Of a DNA stretch of 64,000 nucleotides, positions 55,973 to 63,577 are shown in pieces. Where the stretch lies: positions 2,666,001 to 2,730,000 of the forward strand of contig NZ_JAPEMM010000001.1 in the NCBI RefSeq assembly GCF_026342735.1. Direction: 5' to 3'. The translations under genes were made by a program, and so were the position numbers. Under the pieces are notes generated by a model, which was given only the letters and a program-made list of their open reading frames with translations, made no database searches and was not told the DNA's origin. This stretch comes from Streptomyces sp. NBC_00193 (GTDB taxonomy: Bacteria; Actinomycetota; Actinomycetes; Streptomycetales; Streptomycetaceae). Positions within the stretch are counted from its first letter, which is position 1. Each line of letters begins with the position of its first letter.

Positions 55973-58000
55973 ATGGAAGAGCCGCGTCGCCTCGGCGGCC
56001 GGTACGAGCTGAGCCACGTGCTCGGCCGTGGTGGCATGGCCGAGGTCTACCTCGCCCACGACACCCGGCTCGGCCGTACCGTCGCCGTCAAGACCCTGCG
56101 CGCCGATCTCGCCCGCGACCCGTCCTTCCAGGCCAGGTTCCGCCGCGAGGCCCAGTCGGCCGCATCGCTCAACCACCCGGCGATCGTCGCCGTGTACGAC
56201 ACCGGCGAGGACTACGTCGACAACATCTCCATCCCGTACATCGTGATGGAGTACGTCGACGGCTCGACCCTGCGCGAGCTCCTGCACTCCGGCCGCAAGC
56301 TGCTGCCCGAGCGCACCCTGGAAATGTGCATCGGCATCCTCCAGGCACTGGAGTACTCGCACCGCGCCGGCATCGTGCACCGCGACATCAAGCCCGCCAA
56401 CGTCATGCTGACCCGCTCCGGCCAGGTCAAGGTCATGGACTTCGGCATCGCCCGCGCCATGGGCGACTCCGGCATGACCATGACGCAGACCGCCGCCGTC
56501 ATCGGCACCGCCCAGTACCTCTCCCCGGAGCAGGCCAGGGGCGAGCAGGTCGACGCCCGCTCCGACCTCTACTCGGCCGGCTGCCTGCTGTACGAGCTCC
56601 TCGCCGTCCGGCCGCCGTTCATCGGGGACTCCCCGGTCGCGGTGGCCTACCAGCACGTACGGGAAGAGCCCCAGCCGCCGTCGAACTTCGACAGCGAGAT
56701 CACGCCCGAGATGGACGCGATCGTGCTGAAGGCGCTGGTCAAGGACGCCGACTACCGCTACCAGTCCGCGGACGAGATGCGCGCCGACATCGAGGCCTGC
56801 CTCGACGGCCAGCCCGTCGCGGCCACCGCCTCCATGGGCGTCGCCGGCTACGGCTACCCCGACCAGGGCAACGGCTACGGACACCAGGGCTACGACCAGC
56901 CCACCACCGCCCTGCGCACCGCCGACCCGAACCAGACCTCCATGCTCCCGCCGATGCCCCCGGGCGACGGCGGATACGGGCACGGCGACCAGGGCGGCTA
57001 CGACCAGGGCGGCCGCGGCCGGCGGCCGCAGAAGAAGAGCAAGGCCTCCACGATCCTGCTGGTCACCGCAGGCATCCTCGTGCTGGTCGGCGCGATCCTG
57101 ATCGGGCGCGCCCTCTTCAACACCAACGCCGACAACCGGCCCGCGGTCCCCAAGCTCATCGGCGAAACCCTCGAAGCGGCCAAGGCGAACGGCACCAACG
57201 TCGGCGTCGTCGTGCAGCAGGACGGGGAGATGCCCTGCGAGGCCTCCCCCAAGGGCACGGTCTGCCAGCAGGACCCGGCCGAGGGCACCAAGGTCGCCAA
57301 GAACTTCGTCGTCAAGGTGAAGATGTCCACGGGCGCGCCCAAGGTCCTCGTTCCGAACGTCGTCAACCTGGCGATCGCGGACGCGGAGAAGGCGCTCCAG
57401 GACAAGGGCTTCCAGATCGAGAAGACGCAGGTCGAGTCCGAGCGGCCCGCCGGCACCGTCATCGATCAGAACCCGAAGAGCGGCGAGGCCGAGAAGGGTT
57501 CGACCATCAAGCTGACGGTGGCCAAGGAAATCTCCAAGGTGACCGTCCCGGACCTGACCGGCAAGAGCCAGGCCGACGCCGCGAAGGCCCTGCAGGCCGT
57601 CAAGCTGAAGCTCGGCAGCGTCACCGAGGTCGACGCGGCCCCCGGCACGGCCCCCAAGACGGTCGTCAGCCAGGACCCCGGCATCAACAGCCAGGTCGAC
57701 GTCAACTCGACGGTCAACATCTCGGTCGCCAAGCCGGTCCAGCAGCTCACGGTCCCGAACCTGGTCGGCAGGACCATCAACCAGGCCAGGATGGAGCTCG
57801 CCTCCAAGGGCCTGATCTTCGGATCCGTCCTGTCGGGCTCCTCCGACGGCAAGGCGCGCATCCTGAGCACGGACCCGGCGGTCGGCAGCCCGGTGACCCC
57901 CGGCACGGTGATCAACGTGACCACGGTCCCCGACAACCAGCAGAACGGCGGCAACGACGGCGGCGGCGGCGGCTTCTTCGGAGGCCTGGGCGGCAACTAG
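55973..58000 (+). CDS. pknB: PASTA-domain Ser/Thr protein kinase PknB
   Basis: A 675-aa kinase. The N-terminal kinase domain has GRGGMAEVY (18-26), ATP-binding Lys40, catalytic HRD (136-138) in HRDIKPANVML and DFG (156-158). A Gly/Tyr linker, one transmembrane helix (about 358-380, TILLVTAGILVLVGAILIGR) and four extracytoplasmic PASTA repeats (about 385-660) follow. It senses muropeptides or lipid II and phosphorylates FHA proteins and division factors. It has its own upstream region. The C-terminal tail is Gly/Asn-rich. An intrinsic terminator follows. Confidence 0.96.
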   Translation: MEEPRRLGGRYELSHVLGRGGMAEVYLAHDTRLGRTVAVKTLRADLARDPSFQARFRREAQSAASLNHPAIVAVYDTGEDYVDNISIPYIVMEYVDGSTLRELLHSGRKLLPERTLEMCIGILQALEYSHRAGIVHRDIKPANVMLTRSGQVKVMDFGIARAMGDSGMTMTQTAAVIGTAQYLSPEQARGEQVDARSDLYSAGCLLYELLAVRPPFIGDSPVAVAYQHVREEPQPPSNFDSEITPEMDAIVLKALVKDADYRYQSADEMRADIEACLDGQPVAATASMGVAGYGYPDQGNGYGHQGYDQPTTALRTADPNQTSMLPPMPPGDGGYGHGDQGGYDQGGRGRRPQKKSKASTILLVTAGILVLVGAILIGRALFNTNADNRPAVPKLIGETLEAAKANGTNVGVVVQQDGEMPCEASPKGTVCQQDPAEGTKVAKNFVVKVKMSTGAPKVLVPNVVNLAIADAEKALQDKGFQIEKTQVESERPAGTVIDQNPKSGEAEKGSTIKLTVAKEISKVTVPDLTGKSQADAAKALQAVKLKLGSVTEVDAAPGTAPKTVVSQDPGINSQVDVNSTVNISVAKPVQQLTVPNLVGRTINQARMELASKGLIFGSVLSGSSDGKARILSTDPAVGSPVTPGTVINVTTVPDNQQNGGNDGGGGGFFGGLGGN

Positions 58001-58024
58001 CCCCGAGCACGACAGAGCACACAA

Positions 58025-58066
58025 CGGGTCCGGCCCCTCTCCACGAGAGGGGCCGGACCCGTTTTT
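58025..58066 (+). terminator. Intrinsic terminator with U-tract after pknB
   Basis: A 16-base stem (58025-58040 and 58046-58061), 5-base loop, then TTTTT (58062-58066). A U-tract terminator is uncommon in this GC-rich window. It lies 24 bases after the pknB stop. Confidence 0.9.
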
Positions 58067-58147
58067 CGTCGCACGTGTCTTCATATGTACGAAATTCGTT
58101 AGCCCGGACGGGGGTGGGCACCAGAGCCCGCCCGGGAGGGACGGATC

Positions 58148-59185
58148 ATGATCAACGAATCGGTACTGCTGGAGTCCAGGACCCTGCGCACGAGCGTCCT
58201 GGAGCGCACGGACGTGCTGGACAGGGTCAAGGCCCTGTCCCTCCTGCCGGACGGGCTCCACGTGACGACGGCGATGGTGGCGGCTTACTACGAAGTCGCG
58301 GAGACGGCGATCCGCCAACTCATCCAACGCCATCGGGACGAGCTCACAGGCAATGGGATGGCCGTGCTCCGCGGTTCCGAACTGCAGGATTTTGAGAGTG
58401 ACAACTTGTCACCCTCAAAGCGGCGCAGCCTCACGATCTACAGCCGCCGTGCCGTCTTGAACGTCGGAATGCTCCTCCGGGACAGCGAAGTCGCACGTCA
58501 GGTGCGTACCTACCTCCTGGATGCCGAGCACGAGGTCCGCACGCACCCTGTGGATAACCTTGTCCACAGGGTTACTTGGGGCAACTTGCACGAACGGATC
58601 GACAACCGCATCACCGACGTGCTCGGCAAGACCGTAGTGCCCATGCTGAACGTCCTCATCGAGACCTCGGGCGAGCAGCGCCGCGAGCTGATCTCCCTCC
58701 GGGAGGACGTCCAGCAGATCCAGATGAAGCTCGTCGAGCACGACCTCCAGATCAGCCGGCTCCAGCGGGGCCAGGACGTCCGGGCCCTCACCGGAGTCAT
58801 CGGCACGATCGACGCCATGAACTGGAAGGAGTTCGAGCTGCACGTCGCAGAGCTGCTCCGCCGCGACGGGTGCACCGACGTGGAGGTGTACGGCGGGCAC
58901 GGCGGCGACCGCGGGGTCGACATCACCGCCAAGACGGCCGACGGGCGGACGGTCGCCGTGCAGTGCAAGAACTTCGCGCCCTTCCGGCACGTGCTCAGCG
59001 GCGAGATGCAGAAGTTCCTCGGCTCCTCCAAGGTGCTCCACCAGGCCGACGTGGCCCTCTACGTGGCCACCTGCGCCTTCACCCGCGAGTCCCTGGCCAT
59101 CGCCGCCCAGGGGGGCGTCACGGCCGTCCACAGGGGGCTTCTGGAGGCCTGGAGCGCCGGAGTCCGGCTCCAGGTGCTGCGCTGA
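58148..59185 (+). CDS. Mrr-like restriction endonuclease with antirepressor-like N-terminus
   Basis: A 345-aa protein. The N-terminal part (about residues 10-130: GLHVTTAMVAAYYEVAETAI, RQLIQRHRDEL, LTIYSRRAVLNVGMLLRDS) resembles phage antirepressor/RhuM-type domains. A helical linker (about 150-210) leads to a C-terminal Mrr_cat nuclease with GGHGGDRGVDITAK and VAVQCKNF (the D-x-QxK catalytic core of the PD-(D/E)xK fold). It probably cuts DNA carrying foreign methylation, or acts as a regulated nuclease. The N-terminal part has lower GC. A small AT-richer region with a dyad (58089-58099) precedes it. Confidence 0.78.
   Translation: MINESVLLESRTLRTSVLERTDVLDRVKALSLLPDGLHVTTAMVAAYYEVAETAIRQLIQRHRDELTGNGMAVLRGSELQDFESDNLSPSKRRSLTIYSRRAVLNVGMLLRDSEVARQVRTYLLDAEHEVRTHPVDNLVHRVTWGNLHERIDNRITDVLGKTVVPMLNVLIETSGEQRRELISLREDVQQIQMKLVEHDLQISRLQRGQDVRALTGVIGTIDAMNWKEFELHVAELLRRDGCTDVEVYGGHGGDRGVDITAKTADGRTVAVQCKNFAPFRHVLSGEMQKFLGSSKVLHQADVALYVATCAFTRESLAIAAQGGVTAVHRGLLEAWSAGVRLQVLR
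58549..58568. promoter_or_regulatory. Two inverted DnaA-box sequences inside the nuclease gene
   Basis: TGTGGATAA (58549-58557, reverse TTATCCACA) and TTGTCCACA (58560-58568) face each other with two bases between. The surrounding bases extend this into the larger dyad CCCTGTGGA-N8-TCCACAGGG (58546-58571). Confidence 0.45.
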
Positions 59186-59187
59186 GT

Positions 59188-59904
59188 TCAGCGCAGCTCC
59201 GCGGGAAGGCTCCGCTTCGCGTCGACCTTTTCCGTGCGGACCAGCTCGCCCCACACGATGTAGCGGAACTTCGAGGTGTACACGGGCGTGCAGGTCGTCA
59301 GGGTGATGTAGCGGCCCGGTGCCGTCCGGCCCGACTCCTTGGGGATCGGGCTGATCGAGTCCACGTTGTACTTCGAGGTCTGGGCGAGCTCGGCGAAGAC
59401 CTTGTACACGTACCAGGTGTCGCGGGTCTCGAAGACGACCGCGTCGCCGTTCTTCAGCTTGTCGATGTTGTGGAACTTGGCCCCGTGCCCGTCCCGGTGC
59501 GCCGCCAGCGCGAAATTGCCCGCCGGGTCCCACGGCAGCGCCGATTTCACCGGCTCCGTGTAGTACCCGGCGACCCCGTCGTTCAGGACGTCCGAGTCGG
59601 TGCCCTTCTTGACCAGCACCTCGCCGTTCTTCATCGCCGGCACGTGCAGGAAGCCGATCCCGCCCTGGGTGTCCAGCGCCCCCGGCGCCGCGGCCGCCTC
59701 CTGCGAGGGCGCCGCCCGTTGCCACTGCTCGCGCACCGCGTCCCCGCGGGCGGAGGCGTCCCGGTCGGCCAGGACGTTCGTCCACCAGAGGGAGTACGCC
59801 ACGAACAGCGCGAGCACCAGGCCCACCGTGATCAGGAGCTCGCCCACCAGGCTCAGGAACCCCGCGAGGGCGCTGCGGCGCGGGGGCGGTGCGACACGTG
59901 ACAC
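59188..59904 (-). CDS. Class E sortase 1
   Basis: A 238-aa membrane-anchored sortase. The N-terminal helix is GELLITVGLVLALFVAYSLW, then catalytic His (NFALAAHRDGHG), Cys in TLTTCTP and Arg in SKFRYIVWG. Class E sortases attach LAxTG-type surface proteins such as chaplins to the Streptomyces cell wall. It lies downstream of a second sortase gene (ten bases between), and its stop is two bases from the convergent nuclease gene stop. Confidence 0.93.
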   Translation of the reverse strand: MSRVAPPPRRSALAGFLSLVGELLITVGLVLALFVAYSLWWTNVLADRDASARGDAVREQWQRAAPSQEAAAAPGALDTQGGIGFLHVPAMKNGEVLVKKGTDSDVLNDGVAGYYTEPVKSALPWDPAGNFALAAHRDGHGAKFHNIDKLKNGDAVVFETRDTWYVYKVFAELAQTSKYNVDSISPIPKESGRTAPGRYITLTTCTPVYTSKFRYIVWGELVRTEKVDAKRSLPAELR

Positions 59905-59914
59905 TGCGGATCCT

Positions 59915-60730
59915 CTACGGGCTGGTCAGCTCGGGCGGAGCACCCTGGCTGCGGGGGCGTTCACCGGTCATCCTGCCCCATACGATCATCCGGTAGGTGC
60001 TGGTGAACTCCGGGGTGCACGTGGTCAGCGTGATGTACCGGCCCGGGGAAGTGAAGCCCGATCCGACGGGCACCGGCTTGATGACCGACACGTTCGACGG
60101 CGGGGTCTGCGCGAGCTGCGAGCTCATCTCGTACGTGTAGTACGCGTCCCGGGTCTCCACCACGATCTTGTCCCCCGGCACCAGCCGGTTGATGTAGCGG
60201 AACGGTTCGCCGTGGGTGTTCCGGTGGCCCGCCAGCGCGAAGTTGCCCTGCGCATCGGCCGGCATCCCGGTCGCGAGCGGCCCGTCGGCGTAGTGGCCGA
60301 CCATGCCCTTGTCGAGGACCTTCGCCTTGTTCGTCCCCTCCGCGACCGGCACCTTCACGTCCAGCTTCGGGATGTACAGGATCGCGAAGCCCTGGCCCGG
60401 CTCGAACGCCGCCACGGGCGGGGCGGCCGCCCCGCCACCCGGATCGCGGTCCCAGTTCTGGAGCAGGGAGCCGGCGGCGTCATCGGCCGTCCGGCCCGCC
60501 AGGAAGTTCGTGTACCAGAGCTGGTAGCCGACGAAGAGGAGCATCACCAGGCCCAGCGTGATGAACAGCTCCCCGGCGAGCCTGCTGGCGACCACGACCG
60601 GCCCGCCCGAGGCCGGCCGCCTGCGCCGCCGGCCCCGGCCCCGCGTGCGCGCACGCTTCTCGGCCTCCTGTGCTGCCCTGCGTCGCGCTGCCCGGCCCTC
60701 GGTGGGCGCGGACGGCGCGAGCGCCGTCAC
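59915..60730 (-). CDS. Class E sortase 2
   Basis: A 271-aa sortase with an Arg-rich cytoplasmic N-terminus (RARTRGRGRRRRRPA), a transmembrane helix (LFITLGLVMLLFVGYQLWYT), catalytic His in ALAGHRNTHG, Cys in TLTTCTP and Arg in STYRMIVWG. It joins LAxTG-class substrates to peptidoglycan. GTG 60730 overlaps the amidotransferase stop (GTGA). It shares an operon with sortase 1. Confidence 0.93.
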   Translation of the reverse strand: MTALAPSAPTEGRAARRRAAQEAEKRARTRGRGRRRRRPASGGPVVVASRLAGELFITLGLVMLLFVGYQLWYTNFLAGRTADDAAGSLLQNWDRDPGGGAAAPPVAAFEPGQGFAILYIPKLDVKVPVAEGTNKAKVLDKGMVGHYADGPLATGMPADAQGNFALAGHRNTHGEPFRYINRLVPGDKIVVETRDAYYTYEMSSQLAQTPPSNVSVIKPVPVGSGFTSPGRYITLTTCTPEFTSTYRMIVWGRMTGERPRSQGAPPELTSP

Positions 60731-61365
60731 GCGACGGCCTTGCCCACCACCGGGGCGAGCCCCACCGAGCGCTCCACCGCGCCCGCGTCACCGCAGCGCA
60801 CCAGCCAGTTCGCAAGCATCCGGTGGCCCCACTCGGTCAGCACGGACTCGGGGTGGAACTGCACGCCCTCGACGTCGTGCTCGCGGTGGCGCAGGCCCAT
60901 GATGATCCCGTCCTCGGTCCGCGCCGTGACCTCCAGCGTGTCCGGGAGGGTCGGGGGCTCGGCCGCGAGGGAGTGGTACCGGGTCGCGGTGAAGGGCGAG
61001 GGCAGTCCCTCGAAGACGCCGAGGCCCTCGTGGACCACCGGCGAGGTCTTGCCGTGCAGCAGTTCCGGAGCCCGGCCGACGACCCCTCCGTAGGCGACGG
61101 CCATCGACTGCATGCCGAGGCAGACGCCGAAGACCGGTACGCCCGTGTCCGCACAGTGGCGGACCATGTCCACGCAGATGCCGGCCTCTTCCGGCGTCCC
61201 CGGGCCCGGGGACAGCAGGACGCCGTCGAAGCCGTCCTGGGCGTGGGCGAGCTCGACCTCGTCGTTGCGCAGCACCTCGCACTCGGCGCCGAGCTGATAG
61301 AGGTACTGGACCAGGTTGAAGACAAAGCTGTCGTAGTTGTCGACAACCAGAATGCGCGCGCTCAC
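60727..61365 (-). CDS. pabA: Glutamine amidotransferase, aminodeoxychorismate/anthranilate synthase component II
   Basis: A 212-aa class I glutamine amidotransferase. The triad is Cys82 (FGVCLGMQ) and His/Glu of GVQFHPESVLT. It releases ammonia from glutamine for p-aminobenzoate (folate) or anthranilate (tryptophan) synthesis; the two types are not separable here, and the synthase subunit is elsewhere. GTG 61365 overlaps the small membrane protein stop. Its place between sortase genes is conserved in streptomycetes by my knowledge. Confidence 0.92.
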   Translation of the reverse strand: MSARILVVDNYDSFVFNLVQYLYQLGAECEVLRNDEVELAHAQDGFDGVLLSPGPGTPEEAGICVDMVRHCADTGVPVFGVCLGMQSMAVAYGGVVGRAPELLHGKTSPVVHEGLGVFEGLPSPFTATRYHSLAAEPPTLPDTLEVTARTEDGIIMGLRHREHDVEGVQFHPESVLTEWGHRMLANWLVRCGDAGAVERSVGLAPVVGKAVA

Positions 61366-61562
61366 GGAGTCGCTCCCGATCCCTCGTCCACCGTCACATC
61401 GTTGAACGGAAGCAGCGGCTCGGCCCACGGGAAGACGTACTGGAACAGCACGAACACCACCGCGAGCACCAGCACGAGGGAGATCGCAACGCGTACCCAC
61501 GCGTTGCCCGGCAAATGCCGCCAGATCCAGCCGTACATGCCGCCTGTGTCCTTTTCGTCCAC
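61362..61562 (-). CDS. Small single-span membrane protein
   Basis: A 66-aa protein of no recognised function. A short cytoplasmic part (MYGWIWRHLPGNAWVR) precedes one transmembrane helix (VAISLVLVLAVVFVLFQYVF) and a short acidic tail. The start is GTG 61562 or, alternatively, ATG 61538 (MYGWIW). The stop overlaps the amidotransferase GTG, so translation is coupled. Confidence 0.78.
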   Translation of the reverse strand: MDEKDTGGMYGWIWRHLPGNAWVRVAISLVLVLAVVFVLFQYVFPWAEPLLPFNDVTVDEGSGATP

Positions 61563-61627
61563 GATCGTTCAACGCACCGCAGGGGCGGTACGACCACAGC
61601 CTAAAGCCACCCGCCCGGCGCGGAGGG

Positions 61628-62380
61628 TCACCTTGCCAAACCCTCCGGTGAGCCCTGTGCGAGGGTCCGCATACCGGTCAGTTCGGCCCAGACCACGAGC
61701 CGGTGGCTGTGACCCCATTCCGGGTCGCAGGTGGTCAGCGTCAGGTACTTGCCCAGCGCCGTGAAGGGCGAGCGGCTCGGCACCGGATCGACCACGCCGA
61801 CCTCCGTGGGGAGCGTGCGCAGCGGCTCCGCGCGGACGGTGTACGTGTACCAGCCGGTGGCGTCCTTGAGGATCACGAGGTCGCCGGGGCGCAGCTTGGG
61901 GATGTCCTTGAAGGGGTCCCCGTACGTGCGCCGGTGCCCGGCCACCGCGAAGTTCCCGGTGCCGCCGAGCCTGGCCGTGCCGGCGTAGTGGCCCAGGCCC
62001 TTCTTCAGCAGTTCGGTGCCCGTGCCCTCCAGGACCGGCTTGTTCCAGTCGGGGCCGAAGCGCGGGACGTACATCTCGGCGAAGGCCCGGCCCGGCGGGT
62101 ACGTGCCGGGCTCCGGGGCGGCCGGGGGCGATGCGGCCGCCGACGGCGCGGGGGCGGGCTGCGGGGCGGCCGCGGGCACCGCGGACCAGCGGTCGCGCAT
62201 GCGGGCCATCTCCCCGTCCATGGCCTGGTCGGCCTTGACCCCGGTCCACAGCAGGACGTAGACCACGAAGAGCACGATGAGCGAGCCCGCGGTCAGGCAC
62301 ACCTCGCTGAACGTCCGTACCAGCAGGCGTGGCACGTCGACGCTCCGGTCACGGGGTGGCGGACTCCAGCGGCTTCGCAT
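61628..62380 (-). CDS. Class E sortase 3
   Basis: A 250-aa sortase: N-terminal helix (LTAGSLIVLFVVYVLLWTGV), a Pro/Ala linker, catalytic His in FAVAGHRRTYG, Cys in TLTTCDPEWG and Arg in HSHRLVVWA. It differs from sortases 1 and 2 at the residue after the TTC motif (DP versus TP), so substrates may differ. Its start overlaps the DUF881 gene end by 32 bases. Confidence 0.92.
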   Translation of the reverse strand: MRSRWSPPPRDRSVDVPRLLVRTFSEVCLTAGSLIVLFVVYVLLWTGVKADQAMDGEMARMRDRWSAVPAAAPQPAPAPSAAASPPAAPEPGTYPPGRAFAEMYVPRFGPDWNKPVLEGTGTELLKKGLGHYAGTARLGGTGNFAVAGHRRTYGDPFKDIPKLRPGDLVILKDATGWYTYTVRAEPLRTLPTEVGVVDPVPSRSPFTALGKYLTLTTCDPEWGHSHRLVVWAELTGMRTLAQGSPEGLAR

Positions 62381-63149
62381 AGTGGAGGTCCACTGTGCCG
62401 GAGTAGCCCGGCAGTGTCAGCGCCTTGTGCTCGTCCACTTTCCAGCCGAGCCCGTACGCGTTCACGTACAGCTGGTAGTTCTGCAGCGCCGGCGAGGCCG
62501 CGAGGGCCTTCTTCAGCGCGCCGGGGTCGCCTACGGCCGTCACCTTGTACGGGGGCGAGTACACGCGGCCCTGGAGGATCAGGGTGTTGCCCACGCAGCG
62601 CACGGCGCTGGTGGAGATCAGGCGCTGGTCCATCACCTGGATGCCCTCGGCGCCGCCCTGCCAGAGGGCGTTGACCACGGCCTGCAGGTCCTGCTGGTGG
62701 ATCACCAGGTCGTTGGGCTGCGGCTCGGGCACGTTGGGGATGCGGGCCGTGGCGTTCGGGGGCGCGTCGTTCAGGGTGACCGTCACGGCCTTGCCGGTGA
62801 GCTCCTCGGTGCCGGAGGCGGCGCGCAGGGCGGCCAGTTTGGCGTCCTCGGCCTTGGTGCTCCCGTTGTCGCGTTCGGCGAGGGCGTCGACCTGGCCGCG
62901 TGCGGTGGCGGTGCTCTTCTCCAGCTCCAGATTGCTCTGGCTGCGCTCCTGGATCAGGTCGGACAGCTTGAGGAGCGAGGCGTCCGTCCGGATGTTCGTA
63001 CCCTTGGAGGTGTTGAAGCTGGTGACGAAGATCAAGCCGGCCAGGGCGAAAACGGCGGCCGTGAGCAGCCGGACCGGTCTGGCACGGCGACGGGGACCCG
63101 CGGAGGAGTCGTCGGAATTGCTCAACGTACCCTTCTCCTTCAACGCCAC
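62349..63149 (-). CDS. DUF881 family membrane protein
   Basis: A 266-aa protein with one N-terminal transmembrane helix (PVRLLTAAVFALAGLIFVTS), a coiled coil (about residues 58-105) and the DUF881 domain with VTLNDAPP, DLVIHQQDLQAVVNALWQGG and YVNAYGLGWKV. DUF881 proteins often accompany division and cell-wall genes in actinobacteria, and CrgA is next door. Function is unknown. The start is GTG 63149, with a TTG ten codons or so later as an alternative. Confidence 0.88.
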   Translation of the reverse strand: MALKEKGTLSNSDDSSAGPRRRARPVRLLTAAVFALAGLIFVTSFNTSKGTNIRTDASLLKLSDLIQERSQSNLELEKSTATARGQVDALAERDNGSTKAEDAKLAALRAASGTEELTGKAVTVTLNDAPPNATARIPNVPEPQPNDLVIHQQDLQAVVNALWQGGAEGIQVMDQRLISTSAVRCVGNTLILQGRVYSPPYKVTAVGDPGALKKALAASPALQNYQLYVNAYGLGWKVDEHKALTLPGYSGTVDLHYAKPLESATP

Positions 63150-63216
63150 AGGTCCACTACGCTAACGGACGCCCGGGGCAGGCCAGGTCCCCAGCCCATC
63201 GACAGGAGAGCCCCTC

Positions 63217-63471
63217 GTGCCGAAGTCACGTATCCGCAAGAAGGACGACTACACGCCGCCCCCCACGCGGACGCCGCAGTCGATCAAGCTGACGAACCGC
63301 AACTGGGTCGCCCCGGTCATGCTGGCGTTCTTCTTGGTCGGTCTGGCATGGATCGTCGTTTTCTATCTGTCCGAGACCCAGCTTCCGATCGAAGCTCTCG
63401 GAAATTGGAACATTGTGGTCGGATTCGGCTTCATTGCGGCAGGATTCGGCGTCTCCACGCAGTGGAAGTAG
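63217..63471 (+). CDS. crgA: Cell division protein CrgA
   Basis: An 84-aa protein with two transmembrane helices. The basic N-terminus ([17 protein letters not shown]), helix 1 [20 protein letters not shown], the loop with [10 protein letters not shown] and the C-terminal [13 protein letters not shown] are the typical CrgA pattern. It binds FtsZ, FtsQ and PBPs and coordinates septation with aerial growth in Streptomyces. The start is GTG 63217 with GGAG upstream. It is divergent from the DUF881 gene. Confidence 0.95.
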   Translation: MPKSRIRKKDDYTPPPTRTPQSIKLTNRNWVAPVMLAFFLVGLAWIVVFYLSETQLPIEALGNWNIVVGFGFIAAGFGVSTQWK

Positions 63472-63498
63472 CCCGGCTCCGCAAGCTCTCCCCATGAG

Positions 63499-63562
63499 TT
63501 ATCCACAGCGTCATCCACACCTGAGGAAAAGACAGAAGATCTGTGGATAACTCTGTGGAGAG
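63499..63562. promoter_or_regulatory. Cluster of four DnaA-box-like sequences
   Basis: TTATCCACA (63499-63507), TCATCCACA (63511-63519), the reverse box TGTGGATAA (63542-63550) and a weaker TGTGGAGAG (63554-63562). They form an inverted arrangement in the 106-base crgA/rhomboid gap between convergent genes. The motif is recognised by eye; DnaA binding is not proven. Confidence 0.55.
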
Positions 63563-63577
63563 TTGACGCCGGTGTGA

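Noticed and set aside
55859..58333. Long minus-strand frame opposite pknB
   Set aside because: PknB is complete with kinase and PASTA motifs; the opposite frame is a codon-bias shadow.
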